The translations under genes were made by a program, and so were the position numbers. The notes below the pieces were generated by a model. It had not been told where the DNA came from, did not search any database, and saw only the letters and a list, made by a program, of their open reading frames with translations. Shown here one piece after another: positions 22,599 to 32,749 of a stretch of 64,000 bases of DNA. The stretch is taken from assembly GCF_014164785.1 (NCBI RefSeq), contig NZ_JACJFN010000001.1, positions 124,001 to 188,000 of the forward strand. Reading direction: 5' to 3'. The stretch is from Aquipseudomonas guryensis. GTDB taxonomy: Bacteria > Pseudomonadota > Gammaproteobacteria > Pseudomonadales > Pseudomonadaceae. Each line of letters starts with the position of its first letter. The first letter of the stretch is position 1.

Positions 22599-23068
22599 CG
22601 GCGGGCCTTGAAGAAGGCGCTGAGCACAGCCCCACACTCCTCCGCCAGCAAGCCGCCCTCGACCAGCACCCGGTGGTTGAGAAAATCCTGATTGAAGAAC
22701 TGCCCACGACTGACCGCCACGCCGGCCTTGGGCTCGGTAGCGCCGTAGACGATGCGGGCAATGCGCGAATGGACGATCAGCCCGGCGCACATGCTGCACG
22801 GCTCCAGGGTGACGTACAGGGTGCTGCCCGGCAGGCGGTAGTTGCGCAGACCAAGGGCCGCGGCGCGGATCGCCACCATCTCGGCATGGGCGCTGGGATC
22901 ATGGGTGGAGATCGGGCAGTTGAAGCCACGGCCGATGACCTCGCCATCCTGCACCAGCACCGCGCCCACTGGCACTTCGCCGAGCGCTGCGCCTTCGCTG
23001 GCCAGGGCCAGGGCCTCGCGCATAAAGCGCTCGTCCTGGCTGCGGTCGATGATCTTGATCTGGCGCAT
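22592..23068 (-). CDS. tadA: tRNA-specific adenosine deaminase
   Basis: Deaminates A34 to inosine in tRNA-Arg(ACG). The 158-residue product has the zinc deaminase motifs HAE (His61, Glu63) and PCSMC (Cys91, Cys94), plus the tRNA-binding C-terminal region (GQFFNQDFLNHRVLVEGG). The last codons and the TAG stop lie in a REP arm, so the final residues (KARRA) may differ from relatives. Starts nine bases after the multicopper oxidase gene. Confidence 0.96.
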   Translation of the reverse strand: MRQIKIIDRSQDERFMREALALASEGAALGEVPVGAVLVQDGEVIGRGFNCPISTHDPSAHAEMVAIRAAALGLRNYRLPGSTLYVTLEPCSMCAGLIVHSRIARIVYGATEPKAGVAVSRGQFFNQDFLNHRVLVEGGLLAEECGAVLSAFFKARRA

Positions 23069-23077
23069 CAGCTTTCC

Positions 23078-24445
23078 TTAAACCACAGCAATCGCGGCCA
23101 TCAGGCCGGTTTCCATATGGTCGATGACATGGCAATGGAACATCCACACCCCCGGATTATCGGCGACGAAAGCGATGCGCGCCGTCTCGTTCTTGCCCAG
23201 CAGGTAGGTGTCGGTGAAATACGGAACGATATCGCGGCGATCGGAGTCGAGCACCTTGAAGGTCATGCCATGCAGGTGAATCGGGTGCTGGTACTGGGCC
23301 ATGTTGCGCAGTACGAAGATGTAGTGGCCATCTTTCTTCAGGGTGGCGATGGGCCGGTCGGCACAGGCCTTGTCATCGATATCCCAGGCCTGGCCGTTGA
23401 TCTGCCAGTAGCGCGCAGGGCCTGCCTGATTCGGGCTGGCCAGCAGGGCCGCCCATTCGAAGTTGAAACGCAGGGTTTCGGCCTGACTCAAGTCCGGCTC
23501 GGCGACCGGATTGGCCGGCAGCGCCGGCGGCCAGTCGCCGGCCGCCTGGGCACTGGCCACGCTTTTCAGGGTCGCCAGACGCAACGGGCCGTTGCGCAGC
23601 GACAGCTCAGTGCCAGCGGCCGGCACCCTGAGCGCCAGATCCAGACGCATGCCAGGACCCAGCCAGTAGTCCTTGCCCAGCGGGCGCGGCGCCACCGGGT
23701 TGCCATCCAGCGCGTAGATGCGCGACTCGGCACCCGGCAGGTTGAGGCGATAGGTGATGGTGCTGTCGACATTGATCAGACGCAGACGCACTACCTGCCC
23801 GGCCGGCAGCTCCAGGGTCGGCAGCGACACGCCATTGATGCTCGACAGGCGCCCGCGGGTGCCTTCGCGCGCCGCTTCGCGCGGCACGCTGAAATCGGTG
23901 AAAGCGCCCTGCTCGTCCACATGCCAGCTTTTCAGGCACAGCGTGCGCTCATGAACGAAGCCGCTCGGCTCACGCTCCTCGACGATCAGCGGGCCAACCA
24001 GGCCGCGACCGAGCTGCTCGCTGCTGGCGGTGTGCGGGTGGTACCAGTAGCTGCCGGCATCCGGGGTGATGAAGTCGTAGTCGAAGTACTCACCCGGCAA
24101 TACCGGCAACTGCGAGACATAGGGCACGCCATCCATTTCCAGTGGCAGGCGGATGCCGTGCCAGTGGATGGTGGTGGATACCTCCAGCTTGTTGATGAAA
24201 CGCACGCGCAGACGCTCACCCTGGCGGCAGCGCAACTCCAGGCCCGGCGCCTGGCCGCCGTAGGCCCAGGCCGGGGTCTTATGCCCCGGCACCAGCTCCA
24301 GGTCGAGCGGTGCGGCGATCAGCTCATAGTCATGACTCGCGGCATTTTCCGGGCGCCCCAGCCAGTAGCGCACGCCACCGGCGCCGAAGCCGGCCACACC
24401 GAGGCCAACCAGGCCGGCGAGCACCTGTCTGCGAGTCAATTTCAT
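23078..24445 (-). CDS. multicopper oxidase, TAT-exported
   Basis: A 455-residue, three-cupredoxin-domain oxidase. N-terminal MKLTRRQVLAGLVGLG is a twin-arginine signal. All four copper-binding motifs are present: HWHG (94-97), WYHPH (134-138), HPIHLHG, and HCHVIDHMETGLM, giving type 1, 2 and 3 copper sites. Related to the CueO/laccase-like group; likely oxidises metals or phenols in the periplasm. Substrate unknown. AGGTG precedes the ATG. It lies downstream of DUF1326 and DUF2182 genes on the same strand and directly before tadA. Confidence 0.93.
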   Translation of the reverse strand: MKLTRRQVLAGLVGLGVAGFGAGGVRYWLGRPENAASHDYELIAAPLDLELVPGHKTPAWAYGGQAPGLELRCRQGERLRVRFINKLEVSTTIHWHGIRLPLEMDGVPYVSQLPVLPGEYFDYDFITPDAGSYWYHPHTASSEQLGRGLVGPLIVEEREPSGFVHERTLCLKSWHVDEQGAFTDFSVPREAAREGTRGRLSSINGVSLPTLELPAGQVVRLRLINVDSTITYRLNLPGAESRIYALDGNPVAPRPLGKDYWLGPGMRLDLALRVPAAGTELSLRNGPLRLATLKSVASAQAAGDWPPALPANPVAEPDLSQAETLRFNFEWAALLASPNQAGPARYWQINGQAWDIDDKACADRPIATLKKDGHYIFVLRNMAQYQHPIHLHGMTFKVLDSDRRDIVPYFTDTYLLGKNETARIAFVADNPGVWMFHCHVIDHMETGLMAAIAVV

Positions 24446-24571
24446 CGATCACCTAGGAGGAACGGCACGCCGCGTCGGCCAGGCAAAACAGCCGCGCGCG
24501 GAGCAAATGGGAAGCAGCCTCATTTTATTCGCCCACCCACGACAAAGTCGAACGCTGCGATGTCGCAGCCC

Positions 24572-25324
24572 CTAGGCGAACCAGAGCAGCAGCCCGCCGC
24601 TGAGCAGTAGCCCCCCGCTAAAGCGCCGCCAGCCGATGCCCAGCGGCAGCAGCTTCTCTGCCAGCACCAGCAGGCTGAGCAACGCCATGCCCCACAGGCT
24701 CATGGCCCCCACTACCAGCAGGAGCAACATCAGCGCCCAGCAACAACCCAGGCAGTACAGACCGTGATGCAGGCCGGTGAACCAGGCGCCAGCCAGGCCT
24801 GGACGGGCATGATGCTGCAGAAAACCCAGCGGGCTCTGGCAGTGGCTCAGGCAGGCGGCCTTGGCCTGGCTCAGTTGGTACAGCCCGGCCAACAGCAGGG
24901 CCGCGGCACCCAGCGCCGGCGGTAGGCGCAGGCTCATCGGGTTGAGCACGCCAAGGTATTCGCCGAGCGCCTGCAGCCCACTCATGAGCAGGGCAAAGCC
25001 CGTCCACATCAGCACGTAGGCCGCGCAAAACAGCCACAATTTCGCCACACGCAGAGGATCCCGCAGCAGGCAGCGGCGATAGAGCAGGATCATCGGCAGG
25101 GCCGCCGGCAGCATCATGGCCTGCATCATCGCCAGCCACATACCGAATGCAAAAAGCCCCTGCAGGGATAGCCAGTCGGTTGGCGGCATGCGCATCTCGC
25201 CCATGGCCGCCATGCGCTCCGCCTCGCGCGCCGTCCAGTTCCAGGCCAGTGCAGCGAACGACAGCACGCCGCCGGCCGCGACCCAGGCGCCCCAGTCGAC
25301 CCGGCTAGGCGCGAATGATGCCAC
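24572..25324 (-). CDS. DUF2182 polytopic membrane protein
   Basis: Membrane protein of about 250 residues with six or seven hydrophobic helices. The DUF2182 features are seen: MWLAMMQAMMLPAALPMILLY, a cysteine/histidine segment KAACLSHCQSPLGFLQHH, and GLHHGLYCLGCCWALM. These residues suggest metal binding, but no role is proven. The start is uncertain: GTG at 25324 overlaps the DUF1326 gene by 20 bases, while an ATG at 25369 would overlap it by 65. Neither has a strong ribosome site. Followed after 126 bases by the multicopper oxidase. Confidence 0.82.
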   Translation of the reverse strand: MASFAPSRVDWGAWVAAGGVLSFAALAWNWTAREAERMAAMGEMRMPPTDWLSLQGLFAFGMWLAMMQAMMLPAALPMILLYRRCLLRDPLRVAKLWLFCAAYVLMWTGFALLMSGLQALGEYLGVLNPMSLRLPPALGAAALLLAGLYQLSQAKAACLSHCQSPLGFLQHHARPGLAGAWFTGLHHGLYCLGCCWALMLLLLVVGAMSLWGMALLSLLVLAEKLLPLGIGWRRFSGGLLLSGGLLLWFA

Positions 25325-25943
25325 TGGGGCCCATGTGCAGGTCGTAGAGCATGGCGTTGGTACCGGCATAGTCCAGAGCTATAGCGCCCGCCGTGTTGAA
25401 GCTGGCGCTGGCGCAATCGGCCTCAGCGAACTCGAAACCTTCCGGCAACACCACCTTGGCCCGGTGCGGCGAGCCATCCATGGGATTGCGGATCGGCTCG
25501 ACCCGCCCATCAATGGCGCCCGGCACACGGATGCTGGCGGTCAGCGCGGCACGATCGGTACGCACCTCGACCGGTACGAACTGCGGTGCGTGCATGGTCG
25601 TCACCGTGCTGGCAAAGATGGCGAAGAACGCCGTGGGCTCCTGCTCCTGGCCGCTCAAGATGGTCAGCAGCGCCTGGCGCTGCAGCTCGCTGGCCCGCTC
25701 GTCGATGAAGGCCTGGCATTGCCCCTGCCCTTCGTGGATCGGTCCCGGCCAGGCGAAGGTGCAGGCCACATGCAGGTCAGCCAGCGAGGTGTCGCCGAAA
25801 TGCCCCTCGACTATGTGAAAGCCGACCGCCGCCTCGCACTTGCCGTGTGTGGGCGGCGCATTGAACTGGCAGGGACAGCCAAAGTCGCAGTTGCACAGAT
25901 CCACGCCGGGACCGCGCAGACGCCAATCGATATGGGTGGCCAT
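25305..25943 (-). CDS. DUF1326 cysteine-cluster protein
   Basis: A 212-residue soluble protein with the DUF1326 N-terminus: a cluster of cysteines in DLCNCDFGCPCQFNAPPTHGKC, followed by the GF-IVEGHFGDTSLADL segment. DUF1326 genes are often paired with DUF2182 genes, as here, where the reading frames overlap. Start preferred at the ATG 25943 (MATHIDWRLRG), which has GAGG eight bases upstream; an ATG two codons earlier is too close to that site. A metal-related role is inferred only from the cysteines and neighbours. Confidence 0.85.
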   Translation of the reverse strand: MATHIDWRLRGPGVDLCNCDFGCPCQFNAPPTHGKCEAAVGFHIVEGHFGDTSLADLHVACTFAWPGPIHEGQGQCQAFIDERASELQRQALLTILSGQEQEPTAFFAIFASTVTTMHAPQFVPVEVRTDRAALTASIRVPGAIDGRVEPIRNPMDGSPHRAKVVLPEGFEFAEADCASASFNTAGAIALDYAGTNAMLYDLHMGPSGIIRA

Positions 25944-26065
25944 GCTCATTACCTCACCGTCGAAGGTACTCTCCTTTTAGCTTATGGCGCGCAGCCTCCC
26001 ACGTTAGACGGAATCGGTATCTAGCTCCCTAGTCTGAGCTTCACGGCGAATAATCCCAGGCAGCA

Positions 26066-26091
26066 AAAAGGGCAGCTCACGCTGCCCTTTC
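26066..26091 (-). terminator. intrinsic terminator after guaA
   Basis: A 10-base perfect stem (AAAGGGCAGC with GCTGCCCTTT) and four-base loop, with TTTTTG following on the minus strand, 14 bases past the guaA stop. Confidence 0.85.
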
Positions 26092-26104
26092 TGGCCCTAC
26101 GGGA

Positions 26105-27685
26105 TCACTCCCACTCGATGGTCGCTGGCGGCTTGCTCGACACGTCATAGGTGACGCGGGAGATGCCTTCGATCTCGTTGATGATGCGGTTGGAGACCTT
26201 CTCCAGCAGCTCGTAAGGCAAGTGAGCCCAGCGGGCGGTCATGAAGTCGATGGTTTCCACGGCGCGCAGGGCGACGACCCAGGCGTAGCGACGGCCGTCA
26301 CCGACCACACCGACCGATTTCACCGGCTGGAACACCACGAAGGCCTGGCTGGTCTTGTGGTACCAGTCGAAGTTGCGCAGCTCTTCGAGGAAGATGTGGT
26401 CGGCGCGACGCAGCAGGTCGGCGTATTCCTTCTTCACTTCGCCGAGGATGCGCACGCCCAGGCCCGGGCCCGGGAACGGGTGGCGATAGACCATGTCGTA
26501 GGGCAGGCCCAGCTCCAGGCCGATCTTGCGCACTTCGTCCTTGAACAGTTCACGCAGCGGCTCGACCAGCTTGAACTGCATGTCTTCCGGCAGGCCGCCA
26601 ACGTTGTGGTGGCTCTTGATCACGTGGGCCTTGCCGGTCTTGGCGCCAGCCGACTCGATCACGTCCGGGTAGATGGTGCCCTGGGCGAGGAACTTCACGT
26701 CCTGCAGCTTGGTGGCTTCCTGATCGAATACTTCGATGAAGCTGGCACCGATGATCTTGCGCTTCTGCTCCGGGTCGCTGACGCCAGCCAGACGACCGAG
26801 GAACAGCTCTTCGGCGTTGGCGCGGATTACCTTGACGCCCATGTTCTCGGCGAACATGGCCATCACCTGGTCACCTTCGTGCAGGCGCAGCAGGCCATTG
26901 TCGACGAACACGCAGGTCAGCTGATCGCCGATGGCCTTGTGCAGCAGCGCCGCGACCACCGAGGAATCGACGCCGCCGGACAGGCCCAGTAGCACCTTGG
27001 CCGAACCGACCTGGGCACGTACGGTGGCGATGGCGTCTTCGACGATATTGGCCGGGGTCCACAGCGCCGCACAGCCGCAGATGTCGAGGATGAAGCGCGA
27101 AAGAATGCGCCCGCCCTGCTTGGTGTGGGTCACTTCCGGGTGGAACTGCACGCCGTAGTAGCCGCGTACGTCGTCGGCCATGGCGGCGATCGGGCAGCTC
27201 GGGGTGCTGGCGAGAATGTGGAAGCCGGCCGGGATTTCGGTGACCTTGTCGCCGTGGCTCATCCATACATCGAGACCGAACACGCCATCGGTGTCGACAT
27301 GGTCTTCGATGCCGTCGAGCAGGCGGCTCTTGCCGACCACGTCAACGCGGGCGTAGCCGAACTCACGCAGGTCGGAACCCTGGACCTTGCCGCCGAGCTG
27401 CTCGGACATGGTCTGCATGCCGTAGCAGATGCCGAAGATCGGCACATTGAGGTCGAACACCGCTTGCGGCGCGCGCGGGCTGCCGGCTTCGTGCACCGAC
27501 TCCGGGCCACCGGCGAGGATCACACCGCGCGGGGCGAAAGCGCGGATCGCCTCGTTCTCCATGTCGAACGGGTGGATTTCGCAATACACACCGATCTCGC
27601 GCACGCGGCGGGCGATCAGCTGGGTGTACTGGGAACCGAAGTCCAGAATCAGGATGCGGTGGGCGTGAATGTCAGGGTGAGCCAT
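26105..27685 (-). CDS. guaA: GMP synthase (glutamine-hydrolysing)
   Basis: Converts XMP to GMP using ATP and glutamine. The 526-residue enzyme has an N-terminal class I glutamine amidotransferase (Cys87 in IFGICYGMQ, later HPEVTHT), a PP-loop ATP pyrophosphatase domain ([14 protein letters not shown] near residue 235) and the C-terminal dimerisation domain ending KPPATIEWE. Full length. Second gene of guaBA, 75 bases after guaB with a hairpin in the gap, and followed by an intrinsic terminator. Confidence 0.99.
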   Translation of the reverse strand: MAHPDIHAHRILILDFGSQYTQLIARRVREIGVYCEIHPFDMENEAIRAFAPRGVILAGGPESVHEAGSPRAPQAVFDLNVPIFGICYGMQTMSEQLGGKVQGSDLREFGYARVDVVGKSRLLDGIEDHVDTDGVFGLDVWMSHGDKVTEIPAGFHILASTPSCPIAAMADDVRGYYGVQFHPEVTHTKQGGRILSRFILDICGCAALWTPANIVEDAIATVRAQVGSAKVLLGLSGGVDSSVVAALLHKAIGDQLTCVFVDNGLLRLHEGDQVMAMFAENMGVKVIRANAEELFLGRLAGVSDPEQKRKIIGASFIEVFDQEATKLQDVKFLAQGTIYPDVIESAGAKTGKAHVIKSHHNVGGLPEDMQFKLVEPLRELFKDEVRKIGLELGLPYDMVYRHPFPGPGLGVRILGEVKKEYADLLRRADHIFLEELRNFDWYHKTSQAFVVFQPVKSVGVVGDGRRYAWVVALRAVETIDFMTARWAHLPYELLEKVSNRIINEIEGISRVTYDVSSKPPATIEWE

Positions 27686-27714
27686 GGCCGTCTCTCGTAG
27701 CGGAATTCACAAAT

Positions 27715-27745
27715 GACAAGGGGCTGATCAGTCAGCCCCATGTCG
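27715..27745 (-). other. hairpin in the guaB-guaA gap
   Basis: GACA-AG-GGGGCTGA and TCAGCCCC-A-TGTC form a stem of eight plus four pairs, with loop TCAG, between the guaB stop and guaA start. On the minus strand it is followed by TTGTCATTTG, not a proper T run, so attenuation, partial termination or mRNA stabilisation are all possible. Confidence 0.5.
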
Positions 27746-27760
27746 ATTCATTGCAGTGGA

Positions 27761-29537
<1,777 letters not shown>

Positions 29538-29561
29538 CCGTGCACACTCATCGCCCGACGC

Positions 29562-30113
29562 TCAAAGCACAACCCGCACCAGCGCAACCGGATAACCGAG
29601 ACGCTCGGCAAACTCGTCTAGAAAGCCCTGCTTGAAGCTCGCCGCGCTCCAGTTGTTGAAGATGAAGCCCAGATTGGAGAAGGCGCAGGGCTGCAGGAAC
29701 AGGAAGCCGTTGATGTCGTCTTCGTGGCCGCATTGTGGGCAACGGAAGTTGTCGGTCTGTCCGGGCATCCACTCTTCCAGGCTGTCGAACAGCGCCTCGC
29801 CTATCTCCTGACGACACTCGGGACAGCCCGCTTCCTCGGCGAAATCCTCGGTCGGGGTATAGATGCAGCGCTTGCTCACCACCTCCAGGCCGTTGATCGG
29901 CTGGCCGAAAGGCAACAGCTGCGGCTGCTCGACCACCCGGCGCGCGCCAGGGGCGATGGCATAGGCCATGCGATTGAAGCTGCGCCCGCAGGTGCTCGGC
30001 TGCTCCTCGATGACATTCAGCTGCGCCAGCCAGCGCAGGATCACCCGCGCCCGACCCTCATGGCCGGGAAAGCTGGAAATGCGCGGCACGATAATCGCCT
30101 GGTTCTCGCTCAT
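29562..30113 (-). CDS. conserved hypothetical protein with two CxxC motifs
   Basis: A 183-residue soluble protein beginning MSENQAIIVPRISSFPGHEG. Two Cys pairs (GCPECRQ and RCPQCGHEDDINGF) could form a zinc ribbon. Its C-terminal half has an aromatic segment (LGFIFNNWSAASFKQGFLDEF). I recall such proteins in pseudomonads near xseA, sometimes mis-named as ABC transporter ATPases; no Walker motifs are present, so that name is not supported. Divergent from xseA. Function unknown. Confidence 0.7.
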   Translation of the reverse strand: MSENQAIIVPRISSFPGHEGRARVILRWLAQLNVIEEQPSTCGRSFNRMAYAIAPGARRVVEQPQLLPFGQPINGLEVVSKRCIYTPTEDFAEEAGCPECRQEIGEALFDSLEEWMPGQTDNFRCPQCGHEDDINGFLFLQPCAFSNLGFIFNNWSAASFKQGFLDEFAERLGYPVALVRVVL

Positions 30114-30218
30114 GGCAGGCTCCGCCTCTCACTCAAAGGCGCGCAGCTTAGCGACTGCTGCGCGGCGGTCAACGCCGTCGACCTATGGCCGGCCCGGCAA
30201 AGCCTTTATCATGCCGCC

Positions 30219-31598
30219 ATGATCAACGACCCGTTCCAACGCCTCGGCCTCGACCGTGATGTGCTCAGCGTCAGCCAGCTCAACAACCGCGCGCGGCTAT
30301 TGCTGGAGGACGTGTTCGCGCAGGTCTGGGTCGAAGGCGAAATCTCCAACCTGGCCAAGCCGGCGTCCGGGCATCTCTATTTCACCCTTAAAGATAGCCA
30401 GGCGCAGGTGCGCTGCGCACTGTTCCGGCAGAACGCCAGCCGCGTGCGCCAGGACCTGCGCGATGGCCTGGCGGTCAAGGTGCGCGGCAAGGTCTCGCTG
30501 TTCGAGGGGCGCGGCGACTATCAGCTGATCCTCGACAGCGTCGAGCCGGCCGGTGACGGCGCCCTGCGCCTGGCCTTCGAGGCGCTGAAGGAAAAGCTCG
30601 CCGGCGAAGGCCTGTTCAGCGCCGAGAGCAAAGTCGCCCTGCCCGCCCATCCGCAGCGCATCGGCATCGTCAGCTCGCCGACCGGCGCGGTGATCCGCGA
30701 CATCATCAGCGTGTTCCGCCGTCGCGCGCCGCAGGTGGCGCTGACCCTGATCCCCACCGCCGTGCAGGGCCGCGAAGCCACCGCGCAGATCGTCCGCGCC
30801 CTGCAGCTGGCCGACACCCAGGGTTTCGACGCGCTGATCCTGGCCCGTGGCGGCGGCTCGCTGGAAGACCTCTGGTGCTTCAACGAGGAGGCCGTGGCCC
30901 GCGCCGTGGCCGCCTGCCAAACGCCTATCGTCAGCGCCGTCGGCCACGAGACCGATGTGTCGATCAGCGACTTCGTTGCCGACGTACGCGCGCCAACGCC
31001 CTCCGCCGCCGCCGAACTGCTGGCGCCGGACAGCAGCGACCTGCGCCACCGCCTGGACAACCTCAAGCGCCGCCTGCTGCTGCGCATGCAGGGTCGCCTG
31101 GCCCACGATCGCCTGCGCCTGGACGGCATGGCCCGGCGCCTGCGCCACCCTGGCGAACGCCTGCGCCAGCAGGCACAGCGCCTCGACGACCTGGACATGC
31201 GCCTGCGCCGCGCCTTTACCCAGCAACTGCACAACCGCCGCGAACGCCTGGCGCGCCTGGATACCCGCCTGGCCGCCCAGCACCCGGGGCGCAGCCTGGC
31301 CCTGCTGCGCCAGCGCCTGGACAGCCTGGCCGCACGTCTGCCGCGCGCCGCCCTCGGCCAACTGCGCGAGCGTCGGCAGAAACTCGAAGGCCTGATGCAG
31401 AACCTGCATATCGTCAGCCCGCTGGCCACCCTCGGCCGCGGCTACAGCATCCTTCTCGACGAACGCGGCCAGGCCATCCGTAACGCTGCGCAGACCCAAC
31501 CCGGCCAGCGCCTCAAGGCCAGGCTCGGTGAAGGCGAGCTGGTGGTGCGGGTGGAAGACAATCACCTGACGCCGGTGACCCTGTCGCTGCTCGATTAA
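30219..31598 (+). CDS. xseA: exodeoxyribonuclease VII large subunit
   Basis: Catalytic large subunit of ExoVII, degrading single-stranded DNA from both ends. The 459-residue protein has the N-terminal OB fold (LSVSQLNNRARLLLEDVFAQVWVEGEISNLAKPASGHLYFTLKD), the catalytic domain (RIGIVSSPTGAVIRDI, LARGGGSLEDLWCFNEE, ISAVGHETDVSISDFVADVRAPTPSAAAE) and a long arginine-rich coiled coil (about 275-400). The ATG at 30219 gives MINDPFQRLGL. The small subunit gene xseB is not in this window. Confidence 0.97.
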   Translation: MINDPFQRLGLDRDVLSVSQLNNRARLLLEDVFAQVWVEGEISNLAKPASGHLYFTLKDSQAQVRCALFRQNASRVRQDLRDGLAVKVRGKVSLFEGRGDYQLILDSVEPAGDGALRLAFEALKEKLAGEGLFSAESKVALPAHPQRIGIVSSPTGAVIRDIISVFRRRAPQVALTLIPTAVQGREATAQIVRALQLADTQGFDALILARGGGSLEDLWCFNEEAVARAVAACQTPIVSAVGHETDVSISDFVADVRAPTPSAAAELLAPDSSDLRHRLDNLKRRLLLRMQGRLAHDRLRLDGMARRLRHPGERLRQQAQRLDDLDMRLRRAFTQQLHNRRERLARLDTRLAAQHPGRSLALLRQRLDSLAARLPRAALGQLRERRQKLEGLMQNLHIVSPLATLGRGYSILLDERGQAIRNAAQTQPGQRLKARLGEGELVVRVEDNHLTPVTLSLLD

Positions 31599-31603
31599 CT
31601 CCA

Positions 31604-31630
31604 CGGTGGATAGGTAACGCGCCATCCACC
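31604..31630. repeat. REP-like inverted repeat after xseA
   Basis: GGTGGAT and ATCCACC, seven-base arms separated by 12 bases, followed by CTACG, resemble the GTAGGGTGGAT-type extragenic palindromes of pseudomonads. It lies between xseA and the M23 gene. Only one short copy is present, so the assignment is tentative. Confidence 0.4.
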
Positions 31631-31649
31631 CTACGCCGGACTGCCATTC

Positions 31650-32468
31650 ATGCGCCTGCTTGCCCTCCTGCTGCTCTGCCTCGCCCTGCCCGTCCACGCC
31701 GAAGGCTTCATCAGCCGCCTGCTGCACAAGCCGGTGCCGGGCGGTGTCGCCGTGCTGCAACTGGGCAGCAAGGCCAGCGCGCCGCAGGTGCGCTTCCAGG
31801 GCAAGTCAGTGCTGACGGTCAAGGAAGACGGCCAGCAGTGGATCGCCATCATCGGCCTGCCACTGACCAGCCAGCCCGGCACGGCGCAAGCCCTGGTCGA
31901 CGGTCAGGCGGTGGAGTTCCAGATCGGCAGCAAGCACTACCGCGAGCAGCGCATCACCCTGAAGAACCCCGAGCAGGTCAACCCCAACCCGGCCAACCTC
32001 AAGCGCATCGAGCGCGAACTGGCCGAGCAGACCGCCGCCTACCAGCAGTTCAGCCCACGCCAGCCGAGCAACCTGCTGTTCGATAAGCCAGTCGCCGGCC
32101 CGCTCTCCAGCCCCTTCGGCCTGCGCCGTTTTTTCAATGGCGAGGAACGCAACCCACACTCCGGCCTGGACTTTGCGGCCAAAACCGGCACGCCGATCAA
32201 GGCGCCGGCGGCCGGCAAGGTAATTCTGATCGGCGACTACTTCTTCAACGGCAAGACCGTGTTCATTGACCACGGCCAGGGTCTGATCAGCATGTTCTGC
32301 CACTTGTCAGCGGTGGACGTACAACTCGGCCAAGAGCTGCCGCGCGGCGGCCTGCTCGGCAAGGTCGGCAGCACCGGCCGCGCCACCGGCCCGCACCTGC
32401 ACTGGAACGTCAGCCTGAACGATGCGCGGGTCGACCCAGCCATTTTTATCGGCGCGTTCACGCCCTGA
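31650..32468 (+). CDS. M23 family metallopeptidase, periplasmic
   Basis: A 272-residue exported protein with signal peptide MRLLALLLLCLALPVHA, an N-terminal beta domain, and a C-terminal M23 (LytM) domain: LSSPFGLRRFFNGEERNPHSGLDFA with zinc ligands His and Asp in HSGLD, the MFCHLSAVDV strand and catalytic/zinc HLHW. All LytM zinc ligands appear present, so it is probably an active peptidoglycan endopeptidase. It follows xseA by 51 bases across a REP-like repeat. Confidence 0.9.
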   Translation: MRLLALLLLCLALPVHAEGFISRLLHKPVPGGVAVLQLGSKASAPQVRFQGKSVLTVKEDGQQWIAIIGLPLTSQPGTAQALVDGQAVEFQIGSKHYREQRITLKNPEQVNPNPANLKRIERELAEQTAAYQQFSPRQPSNLLFDKPVAGPLSSPFGLRRFFNGEERNPHSGLDFAAKTGTPIKAPAAGKVILIGDYFFNGKTVFIDHGQGLISMFCHLSAVDVQLGQELPRGGLLGKVGSTGRATGPHLHWNVSLNDARVDPAIFIGAFTP

Positions 32469-32612
32469 TAAAGCCCAAAGTAGCCACGCAACCAAACCCA
32501 AGCAGCAAGCAAAATTGAGCAATATTTTTTCCCTATTCGCATTTATCAGCATTTAATCAGCGTTTTTTCGGCAAGCCTTGCCAGCTTTAACCTCTGCCGG
32601 TAGGGTTGAGCC

Positions 32613-32690
32613 ATGAACAACTCCCACACCCTCATTCTGTTGCGCCAACACGCCTGCCTGCGCCTGGTCAGTCCACGACTGCGCGGCTAA
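32613..32690 (+). CDS. possible leader peptide upstream of leuA, 25 residues
   Basis: An ATG preceded by TAGGGTTGAG opens a 25-codon frame ending TAA 59 bases before leuA. The peptide runs [18 protein letters not shown] then VSPRLRG and includes six leucine codons of 25 and several arginines. It could be a leucine-responsive leader ORF, but the leucines are scattered and no terminator hairpin follows, so ordinary attenuation is not proven. Confidence 0.4.
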   Translation: MNNSHTLILLRQHACLRLVSPRLRG

Positions 32691-32749
32691 CTCCCTGCGT
32701 TCGCCAACACCTCGTTTCCCCGGCCTGCCGCCGACCAAGGATTAGCCCC

